Positions 33,823-45,299 of a stretch of DNA of 64,000 bases are shown here, one piece after another; position 1 is the stretch's first letter; each line of letters opens with the position of its first letter. The DNA is taken from positions 4,180,834-4,244,833 of the forward strand of contig JAQFVV010006270.1 of the NCBI GenBank assembly GCA_028023455.1, given 5' to 3'. The position numbers and the translations under genes are program-made. The notes below the pieces were generated by a model that ran no database searches, was not told where the DNA came from, and was given only the letters and a program-made list of their open reading frames with translations. The stretch is from Epiperipatus broadwayi (lineage: Eukaryota > Onychophora > Udeonychophora > Euonychophora > Peripatidae).

Positions 33823-36800
33823 CAAAGTAAAATTTAAAAAAAAGGAATGTGAAGTTAACTAACTAATTTATAATTTTATACAAGTATTTCCATGATAGCC
33901 TCATCATTCAATTCCAATTATTGATGTTCCATCTTCTTTGGGGGATTCTTCCTTATATATGTACAATTCCCTAAAGTTGATAGAGAAGAGTATCCACACA
34001 GAAGATTAATCATTCATACCAAAAAAATAATATGTAAATAATTGTTAGTTAACAATGAATAAATAAAACACAAACTCTGTCCTGTAGTACTGAATGTACT
34101 TAATATGGAATAGCATCAAAAAAATCTTACCTCATTCCATATAAAAGTGATGATGATCAAATATCAAGTCACTATGAAGGGAAAGCTACCTAACCTTTAT
34201 TTAACATAAAAAATATTTTGTCTAACTTGATAATCCCCCTTCACTTTTTTGTTTTCAATCATAGTGGGCTTTTCCAAGTTCTAAGCATGTTTAAGCTACC
34301 AAGTATGAAGATAAATAAAACTGGAATTTTACAAACACAAAAAATACATAATCTATCAAAACATTCATCAGTTCATTTTGGTGAATATCCATGAATTGGG
34401 TAATAATATCTCTTATGAATACAGTCTATCTTCCTTTGGGTCATCCTCCTTTGGTAAATCACCTGTGAGAATTCCTCAGCAATGCACTTAAAATGATGTT
34501 TCCATTCTCTGCAGCTGATCTCCTTCTAGATCCATCTAAACATTTCTTTAGGACATTTGATGTTTCTGTAGACATTGTATAGGCAAATAGGTTAAATCAT
34601 TGCATTTTCTGTGATAGGTCTGTTCTAGTGATTGGCTTGACATTAGGTCATCACTATGTTTACTAGGATTAAGTCTTTATTAGTGATGTAAAACACATTG
34701 CTTAATAACTCATTGTTGTTATATATATATAGGAAGGATTTATTCAACTGGCTTTTTTATTTCTCATTTAATAAGGGAAATTAATTTATTATGACATTTG
34801 TTGAAGTTTATAGTTAATAAGGAAAACATTTATCGTATACATTGTAATGGTCATATTTGTTCATTCATGCAACAAAATCCATAGTCCTGGCAAATTATAC
34901 CGACACTGATCTAGATAAGGGGTTGAGACCTCGAATCTGATTGCACCTCAGCTCCTCCACCAACACTCCATGTCTTACTACCCTATTAGTGACATATATG
35001 AGGCTAAACTAGGAATTTCTTAGTTCACATGCTGGCAGTAGCAAAGGGTGGAGCAAGAAACTCAGGGAACATTAATTAAATTACTAATATTTAAATACAC
35101 ACACATCTATGACTGGCTAGATAATGCATATATTAATAAGCAACACTATATTATGAAACTTAACTAAGATTTGGAATTAAGAGATTTAACTAAGATTTGG
35201 GATTAAGAAATTTAACTAAGATTTGAGATGGATTACGAATGATATGTAACTCCATTATTATAATTAAATATATTTTAATTACTCAAGATAAATCAAATAA
35301 ACAAGAGTGCATTGGAGATACACATAGGTTTAAACAATGTTGAGTGAGTTTGACAACAGTATCTCATCTGATGTACTATATTTTAAAAGAGTTGATTACA
35401 ATTTTTAGAATCTATGGTTCTAATCATGTCTTAATTTTTACTAAGCCCAACCTATTGGCTTGTGATGGTTAAACCAGTGCAAGAATGATTATTTATCACT
35501 ATAACATTTAATAAAAGTCATTAATAACACTTAACGAGTTGCAATAAGCTCTCTATGCAGATTATATATGTAAAAATTTCGATTACATAATCAGATCAAT
35601 GCTGAAATATTACATTACATTATGGAGGAATGAACTGGAACATGTAGTATTACTTCAGATACTGTCTCCAAATTTGATTAATTACTTGCAGATGGTTTCT
35701 AAAAATCACAAATTTTTATAACAACATATAACTTTTTTTAAGAGTTTAAGTTCATAAACATTTTAATATATGTGTGTGTGACTACCACAGGAATTGAAAT
35801 TTACATATGAATGCCTTTTAATAAAGAGTTTTTAACTAAAAATAGTGCAAATTAAGTTAATTTAAAAGAGTTGTAATGCTTTCAAATCTATTGCATTATG
35901 ACTTCTTTCGCATATATATGTAGGTAATTGCACACATATAACAATGTTCATGCACTTAATTAAATTATATCATTTTATTTAAATTTTAAATGTATAACAG
36001 CATATGCATTATATGCACACAAATATTAATATGGTTGGTGAATGTGCACACTTATGCAAGTACACACACATACATGTAAATAAATATATGCTGTTACAAT
36101 AAAAATAAATTATTAGAAGCTTATATATGTGGACTGGGATAGGTTTCAATTGGGGAAAAAGATATGAAACATAGTAGGTAAAATAGGATGGTGGCTAAAT
36201 AATATCATTTCAATATATATGTATATTTACATAAAAATGATATTGCATATTTAACCACCTGTTCGCTAAGTGTATGTTTTAAATGGGTTTGATTCAGTGA
36301 TATAGACAGTTAAAGTCTGGTGTCAATTGGATTGTAAGCTACTCTTTCAACTCCCCTATCTTTACAGGGTTAAAATTTTATGTAATAATTAAAATTTTAA
36401 CACTTCAGTGTATATACATATCTAATTTAGCATTGGATTGTTTTTTTTTTTATTTATTTAATGAAGGGTTATAAAACCTACTTATTTTATCTAATATTTT
36501 CTTATTATATCTAAGTTCCTTTATGTTTTCCTACTTCTTACAGCAAAGTGAGATTTATATATGGGTATCTCTTTTTTATGATGGTTTTATGGTTTGAACT
36601 CAACTGGCAACATGTCTCTATTGCAGAGTACATAGTTAAATTCGTTGGCCTTCATCCTGCTTCTTTTTGAGATATTGGATTTTTTTAAAGGACTAAATGA
36701 AATATTGGAGTATCTATCATTATGTATGGATCAACTCCCTCATCTCAGTTAGCTCTAAAGTATCCCAGTAATTGCTTTTGTGCTTACCTGTGTATGCTTT

Positions 36801-36890
36801 CATCATAAATTAATGATCCCATTTTTTTAGGTCATCTCCCTTTTCTTTCTATTTTTTAACTAAAGCAACTAGCTAACTTTTCACTTGCAT
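33823..36890. other. AT-rich spacer, one short tandem repeat
   Basis: At 35157-35230 a unit of about 29 bases ('tttaactaagatttgggatt') occurs three times. At 34870-35060 there is less AT-rich, unassigned sequence. No gene, LTR or known repeat was recognised. Confidence 0.4.
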
Positions 36891-36916
36891 ATAACTCAAG
36901 TAAGTTAGTTACATGT

Positions 36917-37744
36917 TCATTCTAACTGACCAAAGTATGACTTCAAAGTATGGACATTGTATGTTCCTTTAATTTCCCCTTCTATATCTATCCAAAATGT
37001 GTTTGGACCTGAGTGTTTTACAATAGTAAATGGACCTTCATATGTGTAATAAACTTTTTGATATTTATTTACCTGCTGTTTGCTGAGATGATGCATTTTC
37101 ACAAAAACCTTATCCCCTATCTTGGTGTACTTCTATTCTTGTTTTTGTTCCTTTGTTCAGCCTTGATCTATAAGTTGCTTATACACTTTTTGTATATTAC
37201 TTTCTATGTCACCTTGGATGTATTTAACTATGGGTTGATACTTTGGTAAATAATGTTGGTATGAGTTGGTGGAAGTATAGTCTAATGGGTATGAATCAAG
37301 ATTAATTTACACTCCAATTGATATAACTGACTACACACTCCATTTTCTTTATTCTCATTCTCTAGGTAAGTTCTGAACAAACATCTGAGCTCTTGCATCA
37401 CAAGGGTTCGACTGTGGATTCCTAATAAATGTGAGCACGTCTTATTTGAGATTTATCCACCCATTTTTCCATTCTTTGGATAGAAAAGGTGTACCATGGT
37501 TTGTTAATATGGTTTTGGACTTTCCTATCATCATGAATTGGAGGGTGTTTGAATACCTTGATTGCATGGCTGGTATTAGCTTGGAGTATTGGGTAAACAG
37601 AAACATGCTTGGAAAAGAGATCATAAGTGACCCGATAGGTACTTTTGTAAAATGGGGCAGTGGCCCATAATAATCGATCACTAGGATCTCATTTGGTCTT
37701 TTATGTACAATGGATTTTAGTGTATTACTGTAATTTTGGTCCAC
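36917..37744 (-). pseudogene. Gypsy integrase core and GPF module
   Basis: The frame at 37744-37442 has EILVIDYYGPLP (first catalytic Asp) and NHGTPFLSKEW (the block normally D-HG-F, here with Asn for the catalytic Asp). The separate frame at 37102-36917 has KVYYTYEGPFTIVKHSGPN, the GPF/Y module. The two lie in different frames with a gap, so the enzyme is inactive. Confidence 0.75.
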
Positions 37745-37774
37745 TGATTTGGCTTGTAAGCATGCTAGACAATC

Positions 37775-38113
37775 TCAAAGTGATTTTAAGATGTCCTTAG
37801 ATATTCTTGGCCAGTAAAGCCAGTTTTTCAAAACATGTTCTGTTTTATGGGCACCATAGTGTCTGTACAAACAGTGGATACACTTTATGAGTGGGGCACA
37901 CAATGTATTAGGTGTTACTACCCTCCACTCATCTGCATTTGTATTTGTTCTATATAATAAGACCTTGTTTTCTAGCTTATATGAATTGAAATCTTTTGGC
38001 ACATTCAAAACTTTCTCCCCTTGTAAAACTTTCATGACTGGTTTTAAATTGAGATCCTTAAATTGAAATTGGAGTAGGTTCTCCAAATCATTCTCTACAT
38101 TACTATCAGTCAT
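37775..38113 (-). pseudogene. Gypsy integrase N-terminal zinc-binding domain
   Basis: The 112-codon frame ends with IHCLYRHYGAHKTEHVLKNW and LYWPRISKDI. This matches the H-x-x-x-GH-G...K/T...YWP pattern of the H2C2 integrase domain. The first His-His pair is kept in altered form (H-YRHYGAH). Confidence 0.75.
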
Positions 38114-38138
38114 TACATTGACATGTTAAATATAGGTA

Positions 38139-38500
38139 TTATCTACCAATAAGCATGTCAAACACAACATTTTTGGATCCCTTACAGTATTTCACTATGT
38201 GATTTAATTCCTGTAACAGCAGAGTCCATCTGACTAGATGATAATTAGTCAGGTAGCTGTAATTCAGAAATTCAAGGTTTTTGTGTTCTGTGATCACTAG
38301 CACCTCTGATCTGAGAAGCATCTGTCAAAACTTTTGGAAGGCCCATATTATTGCTATTGCTTCCTTCTCAGTAACCATGTAATTTTATTTCTGGACCATT
38401 CAGGAGTCAACTGATAAAATAGAAGACTCCAGTTTGGGTTCTCCTGGATTTGGATAGCATTACCTCTAATCCATAACCACAACTGTCTGTTTGGACAATG
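38139..38500 (-). pseudogene. Gypsy RNase H part
   Basis: Residues VITEHKNLEFLNYSYLTNYH and LVRWTLLLQELNHIVKYCKG correspond to the conserved TDHKNL and RRAL-RW...Y-PG-N-AD end of Gypsy RNase H. The initial TDH reads TEH here, so a catalytic Asp is changed. Confidence 0.75.
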
Positions 38501-38639
38501 AACAGTTTATTGAAATAAAGGAAGGCTAACATGATTTGCTCTAAGAACCCTGTTTTAATATTTGCAAATACTTTGTCCTGTTCCTCAATCCAGTTTCATT
38601 GCCATCTTTTTTAATTAGTTTTAAGCAATGATTCCATGT

Positions 38640-39260
38640 ACTAAGAGAATTTCTGGTAGAAACAATTGTAAAAATCACATAGGTCTAAAAATAATCTAAT
38701 TTACATTCTATTAGTGAGCTTAGAAAATTTTTGAATGGCACTGAACTTCTCTGGATGAGGCCTTATCCTATTGCAACCAATGATATGACATAAGAAGACT
38801 ATCTGGTTACAAACTAGAGTACTCTTCTTGGAGTTGATTTTGATTCTTTTTTGTAGCACTCTTCAAAAAATAAAGCAAAATGGTGAAGATGTTCTTTAAT
38901 TGTGGCAGATGCAATTATTACATCATCCACATAAATACTTGCAATCTGTTTAACTTCAGGAGATAGGATTTTGTCTAAACATCTTGTCAGATCAGTACCA
39001 CTACAGATCAATCCAAAAGGCATTCTATTGAACTGATAGGTAAAATCCCCATATCAGAAGGCAGTGTATTGGCAATCTTTAGAATGGAGTCCAATCGAAA
39101 GTGGAAAATTATCTTCTTGTTTCCAAATCTCATGAATAATTTGTGTATAGGTTGTGGAATGTTCCTGTCAGAGATAGTAATTTTGTTTAGTTGCCTAGCA
39201 ACCAAACAAAATTTCATTGACCCAACTTTTTTCTTCTAAGTTACAACTGGGTTACAGCAC
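38640..39260 (-). pseudogene. Gypsy reverse transcriptase part
   Basis: Two frames cover RT blocks: 39217-39008 (KFCLVARQLNKIT) and 39023-38814 (MPFGLICSGTDLTRCLDKIL followed by IYVDDVIIAS). MPFGL and YVDD are the diagnostic blocks. The shift between them near 39010 disrupts the enzyme. Confidence 0.8.
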
Positions 39261-39596
39261 ACAAGATTATTTGGAAATGATCCCCTAATTCAGAATTTTG
39301 TTAATCTGCTTGGATATCTCTTCTCACTACTGGTATGAAATAGGGTATGAATTTGGATTGAAATGGTTGGTCATGTACTAATTTAATCCTCTGTTGGAAT
39401 CCTATTACTCCCGGTATTTCTGAGAAAATATGACTGACTGAATTCATTTATAAATGTTCACAGTTTTAGTGCATCCTCAATACCAAGTTAGTTGGGTTCA
39501 GCAAGTTTATTATCTATGAGTGCCTCTGGGAGACTAGATATAATACAGTTAATTTCAGGTAGATCATATCTCAGAAGCAATGTCATCTCCAAGACT

Positions 39597-40136
39597 TCAT
39601 TGTTTATTCTGTCTTCTGAGCCTAGGATGTCCTTGTGCATTAAGCCATTCGGTATAAAAACACATGATAGAGGATTGATTGCTTGTCCTATTTTTAATCC
39701 ATATTTTCTTCTGGGCTAGCTTTTCCTTCCTACTTTTAGCTATGATAACCTGAATGGATTTCAGTGGTAGGATTTTGATATTGGAATTTTTAATTAGAAT
39801 CTCATGATAGAATTTGTCTGATATAACTGAAATCTGGCTACCAGAATCTAACAGTGCTTTAACCAGCAAGCCCTCAAACAAAATTTCTATCGTGGGGCAG
39901 CTTTTTAAAGTGAAGTTAGGTGCTTTATTCTCCCATGAACATATCATTTTGGTTTCTTGAGATGAGGAACCTAGCCTCAAGTATATCTCTAGATTAGTTT
40001 CTGTTGAACTTTGGGTGTAATTGCTGCATGCTAGTTTTGGGGATTTCTCTGGACTATTTGGGGGACTTGTCCTGGATTTACCATTGTTAGTCTGATTTCG
40101 CTTGGCTGACCAAGTATGTGAGGGATTTTGATACAA
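39597..40136 (-). pseudogene. Gypsy aspartic protease with linker
   Basis: LLVKALLDSGSQISVISDKF carries the L-DSGS active-site motif (D-S/T-G) and downstream ILPLKSIQVIIAKSRK resembles the rest of the fold. Upstream is a Ser/Pro/Asn-rich linker. At 179 codons this is the longest open frame of the element. Confidence 0.7.
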
Positions 40137-40217
40137 TGACTTCCCCTTCCAATAGCTGGTTTCATTGTTATTTTTTCTCTTTCTGTAAAATATGGTGTTG
40201 ACACTTACCTCTTCCTT

Positions 40218-40600
40218 TCATTTTTCAGGTGCTCTGGTAGATATATTTGTATTATTCATGTCTATATAATTATCTTTTGACATTAAACACTTCCTTAAAC
40301 CTTTATCTTCTTTCAAACAAATTATCTTTATCCATTTTAATTGTTTTTTAAATAATCCAATCACTTTTATTAAATGTATTATTCTTAACAATTGTATTAA
40401 ACTTATCCAAACACAATAATGATACATCAAAAGAATTATCAATTGCATCTCCAACACATTTTGAATCAAATCCCAAAACATATTTAGGTAATAATTTTAA
40501 ATTAACATGACGATGTGTTGGAGATGCAATTAATACTTCTTTTGATGTATCATAATTTGTATTCCGATCCATTTGCGAATATATTTTATCTAACAAAAAA
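40218..40600 (-). pseudogene. Gypsy gag-like region containing a hairpin
   Basis: Two overlapping small frames precede the protease. No zinc knuckle was found, so gag is inferred from position. A 39-base inverted repeat (40421-40459 and 40512-40552, 'gatacatcaaaagaattatc' outward) shows that part of this region was duplicated in inverse order. Confidence 0.45.
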
Positions 40601-40664
40601 TAAAGTTTACTATTAAATTTCTCTTTTATTTTAACATAAAATCTATCAAAATAATTTTGACATG

Positions 40665-41090
40665 TATATATGTAATTAGACAGAACTTTAACTCAGGCTT
40701 TCAAGCTGCCTATAGCTATCTACTCCAACTTATACAACCAATACACATGAACACATAATGTGAACAAGATAAATGATTTCCAATATATGCATTTCACGTT
40801 GAACCAGCACTCATCCATTTGCCCAAATCACCATCTCACACACATATATACAGTCAGTGCTCAGTTCATATTAAGATAGAAATCTCCAAAATTTTAATGG
40901 ACAAGCTTCAATCTTCTTCATCCTCCAACTCTTCAGTCATCCATATCATTGAAAATCCAAGAATGAAATGCTCAAAACCCTTGTTGATGCCAATATTATT
41001 GTCATACCCATGTTGACTTTAAGCCACTCTAATCCTTCACTTATAGGACCTTACTATATCCATTTAAATACATAGAAGAGAAATGTTCAG
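40665..41090 (-). mobile_element. family B retroposon, copy at 40.7 kb
   Basis: The minus-oriented sequence from 'taattagacagaactttaac' through the HHR-like block (CTGATGA changed to TGGATGA, stem, GAAAT at about 40795-40825) to 'atccatttaaatacatagaa' matches the longer arm at 42 kb. The ORF at 40819-41016 is not a gene. Confidence 0.75.
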
Positions 41091-41145
41091 AATACGGGTT
41101 GAATATGTAATATTTAATTACATGTATATTATCTATACCAAATTT

Positions 41146-41697
41146 AATGTAATTAGACAGGACTTGAACTCAGCATTTCAAGCTCCCTGTAGTTATACAC
41201 TTCATCTTACACTACTGATACACAAGACCACGTACATGGGAAAAAGATAAATGATCTACAATATATGCATTTCATGCTAAACCAGCTCTTATCAGTCGGT
41301 CCAAATCATTAGTGCTCAGTTTATATTAAGATACCAAATCTTCATAATTTCATGGGCAAGCTTCAATCTTCTCCACCCAATGACAGAAGAGTTGAAGGGT
41401 GGAGAAGATTGAAGTTTGTCCATTAAAGTTTGAAGATTTGCTATCTTAATATAAACTGAATACTGATTGTATATATGTGTCGGAAATGATCTGGACCTGT
41501 CTTAGTATGATTGTATATATCTGTCGGAAATTATCTGGACCAACTGATGAGTGCTAGTTCAGCACAAAATATGTGTATTGGAAATCATTTATCTTTTTCA
41601 CATGTATGTGAACATGTGTATCAGTTGCATAAGATGAAGTGGATAGCTGTAAAGAGGTTAAAAATCTGAGTTAAAGTCCTGTCTAATTATATTTAGA
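41146..41697. mobile_element. family B foldback with hammerhead-like core
   Basis: Long inverted arms (41146-41390 and 41395-41697) meet at a small loop. The right arm reads GTC (41523-41525), a spacer, CTGATGA (41544-41550), stem GTGCT/AGCAC, then AAAATATG. GAAA has become AAAA at what was probably a CpG. Bases before GTC (TATATCT) and after the core can pair as stem III. A 40-base stretch with a second GTC (41480-41515) is duplicated. Confidence 0.8.
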
Positions 41698-41723
41698 ATA
41701 GACAATATTTAGGTAATTAAATG

Positions 41724-41724
<1 letters not shown>

Positions 41725-41793
<69 letters not shown>
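41725..41793. repeat. (TA)n microsatellite
   Basis: About 68 bases of TA repeat with one phase slip near 41760. Confidence 0.97.
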
Positions 41794-41797
<4 letters not shown>

Positions 41798-42004
41798 TTA
41801 CCCCAAATTCACAACTCAACTTGACTAGCCAGCAAAAATAAACTCTAAAACACAAATAATGGTTTCACTGCTATAAGAAGTCTTCTCAAGGACAATAGTC
41901 AACAAGATATCCTATTTATATTAAGCATTATCCATAATTAATGTTTATATATATATATAATATTTAAATACAGGTATACTTTATATTCTTGGAATTTAGA
42001 TGTA

Positions 42005-42720
42005 ATTATAGTGGAATTTGAACCCAGACTTTCAAGCTCCCTTTAGCTATCCAATTTATCTCATGACCACACACATGTAAAAAAGATAAATAATCTCCAG
42101 TATATATATATATTTCATGCTGAAACAGCAATTATTAGTTGGTCCAGATCATCATCTTCCACAAACACATATATGTAATCAGTGCTTGGTTTATATTAAG
42201 ATAGCAAATCTTCAAACTTTAATGGACAGGCATCATATACTCCACCATCCAACTCTTCAGCCTTCCATATCATTGAAAATCTGATGTGGAATTCCCAAAT
42301 CCCTTGATGATGCCAGTATTATTGCTATGCCTATAATGACCTTAAGTCATTCTGACCCTCATGCATATAACCTTGTCCATTTAAATACACAGAAATATTG
42401 GCATCATCAAGGGATTTGGGTATCCCATTATCAGATTTTCAATGGTATGGGAAGCTGAAGACTTAGATGGTGGAGTAGATTGAAGCCTGTCCATTAAAGT
42501 TTGGATGTTCTTCAATCTTAAAATAAACTAAGTACTGATCAAATATGTGTGTGGAAGATGGTATATGGACCAAATGATGAGTGCTGGCTCTCCATGTACA
42601 TTTATTGAAGATCATTTATCTTTTTCACATGTGTAGTCATGGGTATTGGTTGTGTCAGATAGATTGATTAGAAGAGAGCTTGAAAATTTGGGTTCAAATC
42701 CCCTATAATTATATATATAT
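42005..42720. mobile_element. family B foldback, large
   Basis: Arms of about 300 bases (42008-42315 and 42401-42705) are inverse copies. The loop holds 'tcatgcatataaccttgtcc'. The outer ends carry a tRNA B-box-like GGTTCAAATCCCC. The hammerhead block (AATGATGAG, stem, lost GAAA) is degenerate. Confidence 0.8.
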
Positions 42721-43462
42721 AATAAACTAAGTACTGATTAAATATGTATGTGGAAGATGGTGATATGGACCAAATGATGAGTGCTGGTTCTCCATGAAGT
42801 ACATTTATTGAAGATCATTTATCTTTTTCACATGTGTAGTCATGTGGATTGGTTGTGTCAGATAGATTGATTACAAGAGAGCTTGAAAATTTGGGTTCAA
42901 ATCCCCTATAATTATATATATATATATATATATCTGTTTTCAATCAATAGTACTGTCATACTGATGTTTGGCTGGATCATACCTCTATCAACTGGGTAAT
43001 GAATTTTGTCTTAAAAATTCTTATAGAATTATTGAAAGCTTGAATATATTCAGTTTAAAGATTTAATCAAGAGCTTGAAAATTTGGGTTCAAATCCCCTA
43101 TAATTATATATATATAATAAACTAAGTACTGATTAAATATGTGTGTGGAAGATGGTGATATGGACCAAATGATGAATGCTGGTTCTCCATGAAGTACATT
43201 TATTGAAGATCATTTATCTTTTTCACATGTGTAGTCATGTGGATTGGTTGTGTCAGATAGATTGATTAAAAGAGAGCTTGAAAATTTGGGTTCGAATCCC
43301 CTATAATTATATATATATATTCATCTGTTTTCAATCAATAGTACTGTCATACTGATGTTTGGCTGGATCATACCTCTATCAACTGGGTAATGAATTTTGT
43401 CTTAAAAATTCTTATAGAATTATTGAAAGCTTGAATATATTCAGTTTAAAGATTTAATCAAT
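42676..43462 (+). repeat. 395-bp tandem duplication next to family B
   Basis: A unit starting 'aataaactaagtactgatt' at 42721 recurs at 43116 with almost no differences over about 345 bases. Each ends in or near 'gggttcaaatcccctataa' plus a TA run. The arrangement suggests unequal exchange between the B-box/TA ends. The very high identity implies a recent event. Confidence 0.9.
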
Positions 43463-43559
43463 AAAAAACAAGAATAGGCAAATTTAAAATATACAAATAG
43501 AAATGGAATGATAGTAGGTGACAAAGAAATATAAAATAATACATCAATGCACTTTTAAA

Positions 43560-43725
43560 AATAATTCCAAATGGAGGGTAATTTAAAGATATCTTCACAT
43601 GTTATAGCTGGGTTTCTTAACATTCTCAATGGCTTCTATGACTTTTTTAGTAGAGAGTGATCGCATGTGGATAGAATTCTGGTGTTGGCAAATCTATATT
43701 ATGACCAATAACCATAACCATGGTG
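43560..43725 (-). pseudogene. Penelope-like element, GIY-YIG endonuclease end
   Basis: The minus strand resembles the loop of the 50.2-50.6 kb hairpin, including 'ctcaatggcttct' (coding EAIE on the minus strand), DLPTPEF-like residues and frameshifts. Penelope-like ORFs end in a GIY-YIG nuclease with an R-EA-EI block. This copy is badly broken. Confidence 0.5.
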
Positions 43726-43870
43726 TGAAAGTTCTGATATCAAGATGGATTGAGTCCTTATGCTTGGATGCAATGTTATTAATTTTTGATTAGTTGTATG
43801 TTGTTTTATGTTGCATTGTTACATTCAATATTGTCTGTAGTCTTTTTTATATAAGGAATATAAGATCTAA

Positions 43871-43892
43871 ACATCACATGATCACTATTTCC
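43871..43892 (-). mobile_element. family A tail, 22-base insertion
   Basis: 'acatcacatgatcactattt' is the family A tail end in reverse. It is flanked by AATATAAGATCTAA at 43857-43870 and 43893-43906. It appears to be an extremely 5'-truncated insertion. Confidence 0.75.
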
Positions 43893-44261
43893 AATATAAG
43901 ATCTAATTGTTTTTTTCAGTGATGAAAGTTTATTCATCAAAAAAAACAGATACAAATATAGTTAGAAAAAGGTTTACAAGGGAGTGGTTATTTGATCAAT
44001 TGAAATTTCAGAAGCTAGGGGAAAGATACATGTGAAAAGGAATAGTCCAAGATGCATGTTTCCATTGGGAAAGCACTGCATGGGGCACAAACATTTGAAT
44101 GATCAAGTCCTATGACAGAGGCTGAGAGGATGGGAGTTGGAGGATTGCCCAAGTGTCTGTGAGGAGTAAGGGTGGGGATAGTTTGGTATCTCTGGTTTTG
44201 AGAGAGCGAATTAGGTCCAGTAGCTTTTGATTCACTGATTGGACTATCTGATAATGGCACA

Positions 44262-45272
44262 TCAGAGCAACCAAAGTGCATAGATGAGGAAAACTGATAA
44301 TCTAATAGTTGCAAAGACCCCTGATTCTATGGATTCTTGGAGGTTGAAGATGGTATTTCTGTGCAATGAAAGGCAGGAGTTGATGGCATGTCTCACTCCA
44401 AGCAGAAAAGGACATTTGAGTAGGAAGTGCTGGAGGGTCTCATTGTCAGTTTTACAGAGCTGGTAAATGGGAGAGATCTTGGTGAATCCCCTACAGTTGA
44501 CCAAAAATTGATTTGTGGGAAGGGAATGAAGATTGATTTTGAGGAGGAAATCGAGAAATTTTGCCTCAAGGACCACCTTTTGAATTTGTGGATTAATTGA
44601 GCATTGGTAAGGTTGAGATATGTAGAGGACACAATGGAGAAATCTGCAGTCTGATTGAAAAACTCCCAGTACTTTAGTGTGTCATTGATGGATGGTATAA
44701 CAAAGCCAGCCTTCTGCAGTCTGATTGAAAAACTCCCAGTACTTTAGTTTGTCACTGATGGATGGTATAACAAAGCCAGCCTTTTGAAGAATGTTGGCAA
44801 TGAGTGAGGTCCATGATCTGGGCCTGCCACTGGGAGGAGGAGTGTTGGTGGGGTGACAATGATATGCACAAGGTTGGCAGGAAAGTGACTTAGGAGTGTG
44901 CAGATAATGTTGTGAGATCTCTGGATCAGAAGAGTGTCGATGAAGTGCAGGCCAAACCCATTGAGGTTTTTAGGAAAACAAGTTCTTTTTAGGCTGATGT
45001 CCACCATCTTTCTGCCCCAGAGAAAATGGGTGCAAAGGGAATTGGATTTTGGATATAAAGAAATGGGTGACTTTCCCATAAAGGGAGAGGTAGATGCCTG
45101 TGATAGCACTGAGGGTGGATGATATGCTTTGATACAGAATGGTTTGGACCCGTACCCTCATGTCCTTAGGAGACAGCATGAGGGGGAATCCGAAGAAGTT
45201 GTGTGGCTTAGGCATTGAAGGTGGAAAAGATTTGTTTACCAGTTGATAGTTGCCAGGCCATTGATTTATCAC
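44262..45272 (-). pseudogene. LINE ORF2 C-terminal region
   Basis: Overlapping minus frames include TNAQLIHKF, WSTVGDSPRSLP and CKTDNETLQHFLLKCPF, the C-x3-ETLQH-x4-C zinc-like block seen near the end of many LINE ORFs. A 70-base segment is duplicated in tandem at 44643-44782. The frames overlap out of register, so this part is non-coding now. Confidence 0.65.
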
Positions 45273-45299
45273 TGCTAAATTTCAGCCTGTGTGTTTTGG

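Larger units (their letters stand above)
36917..40600 (-). mobile_element. Ty3/Gypsy LTR retrotransposon body, degenerate
   Basis: Minus strand, in order: a gag-like region, aspartic protease, reverse transcriptase, RNase H, integrase with zinc-binding and catalytic parts, and a GPF/Y-type C-terminal module. That order (RT before integrase) and the GPF module define Ty3/Gypsy. Multiple frameshifts and stops interrupt every part. No long terminal repeats were recognised at either end, so this may be a decayed internal region. No envelope-like gene was seen. Confidence 0.85.

Noticed and set aside
36917-41000. LTRs of the Gypsy element
   Set aside because: I compared the sequence outside the integrase end and outside the gag-like end and saw no direct repeat with TG...CA ends.
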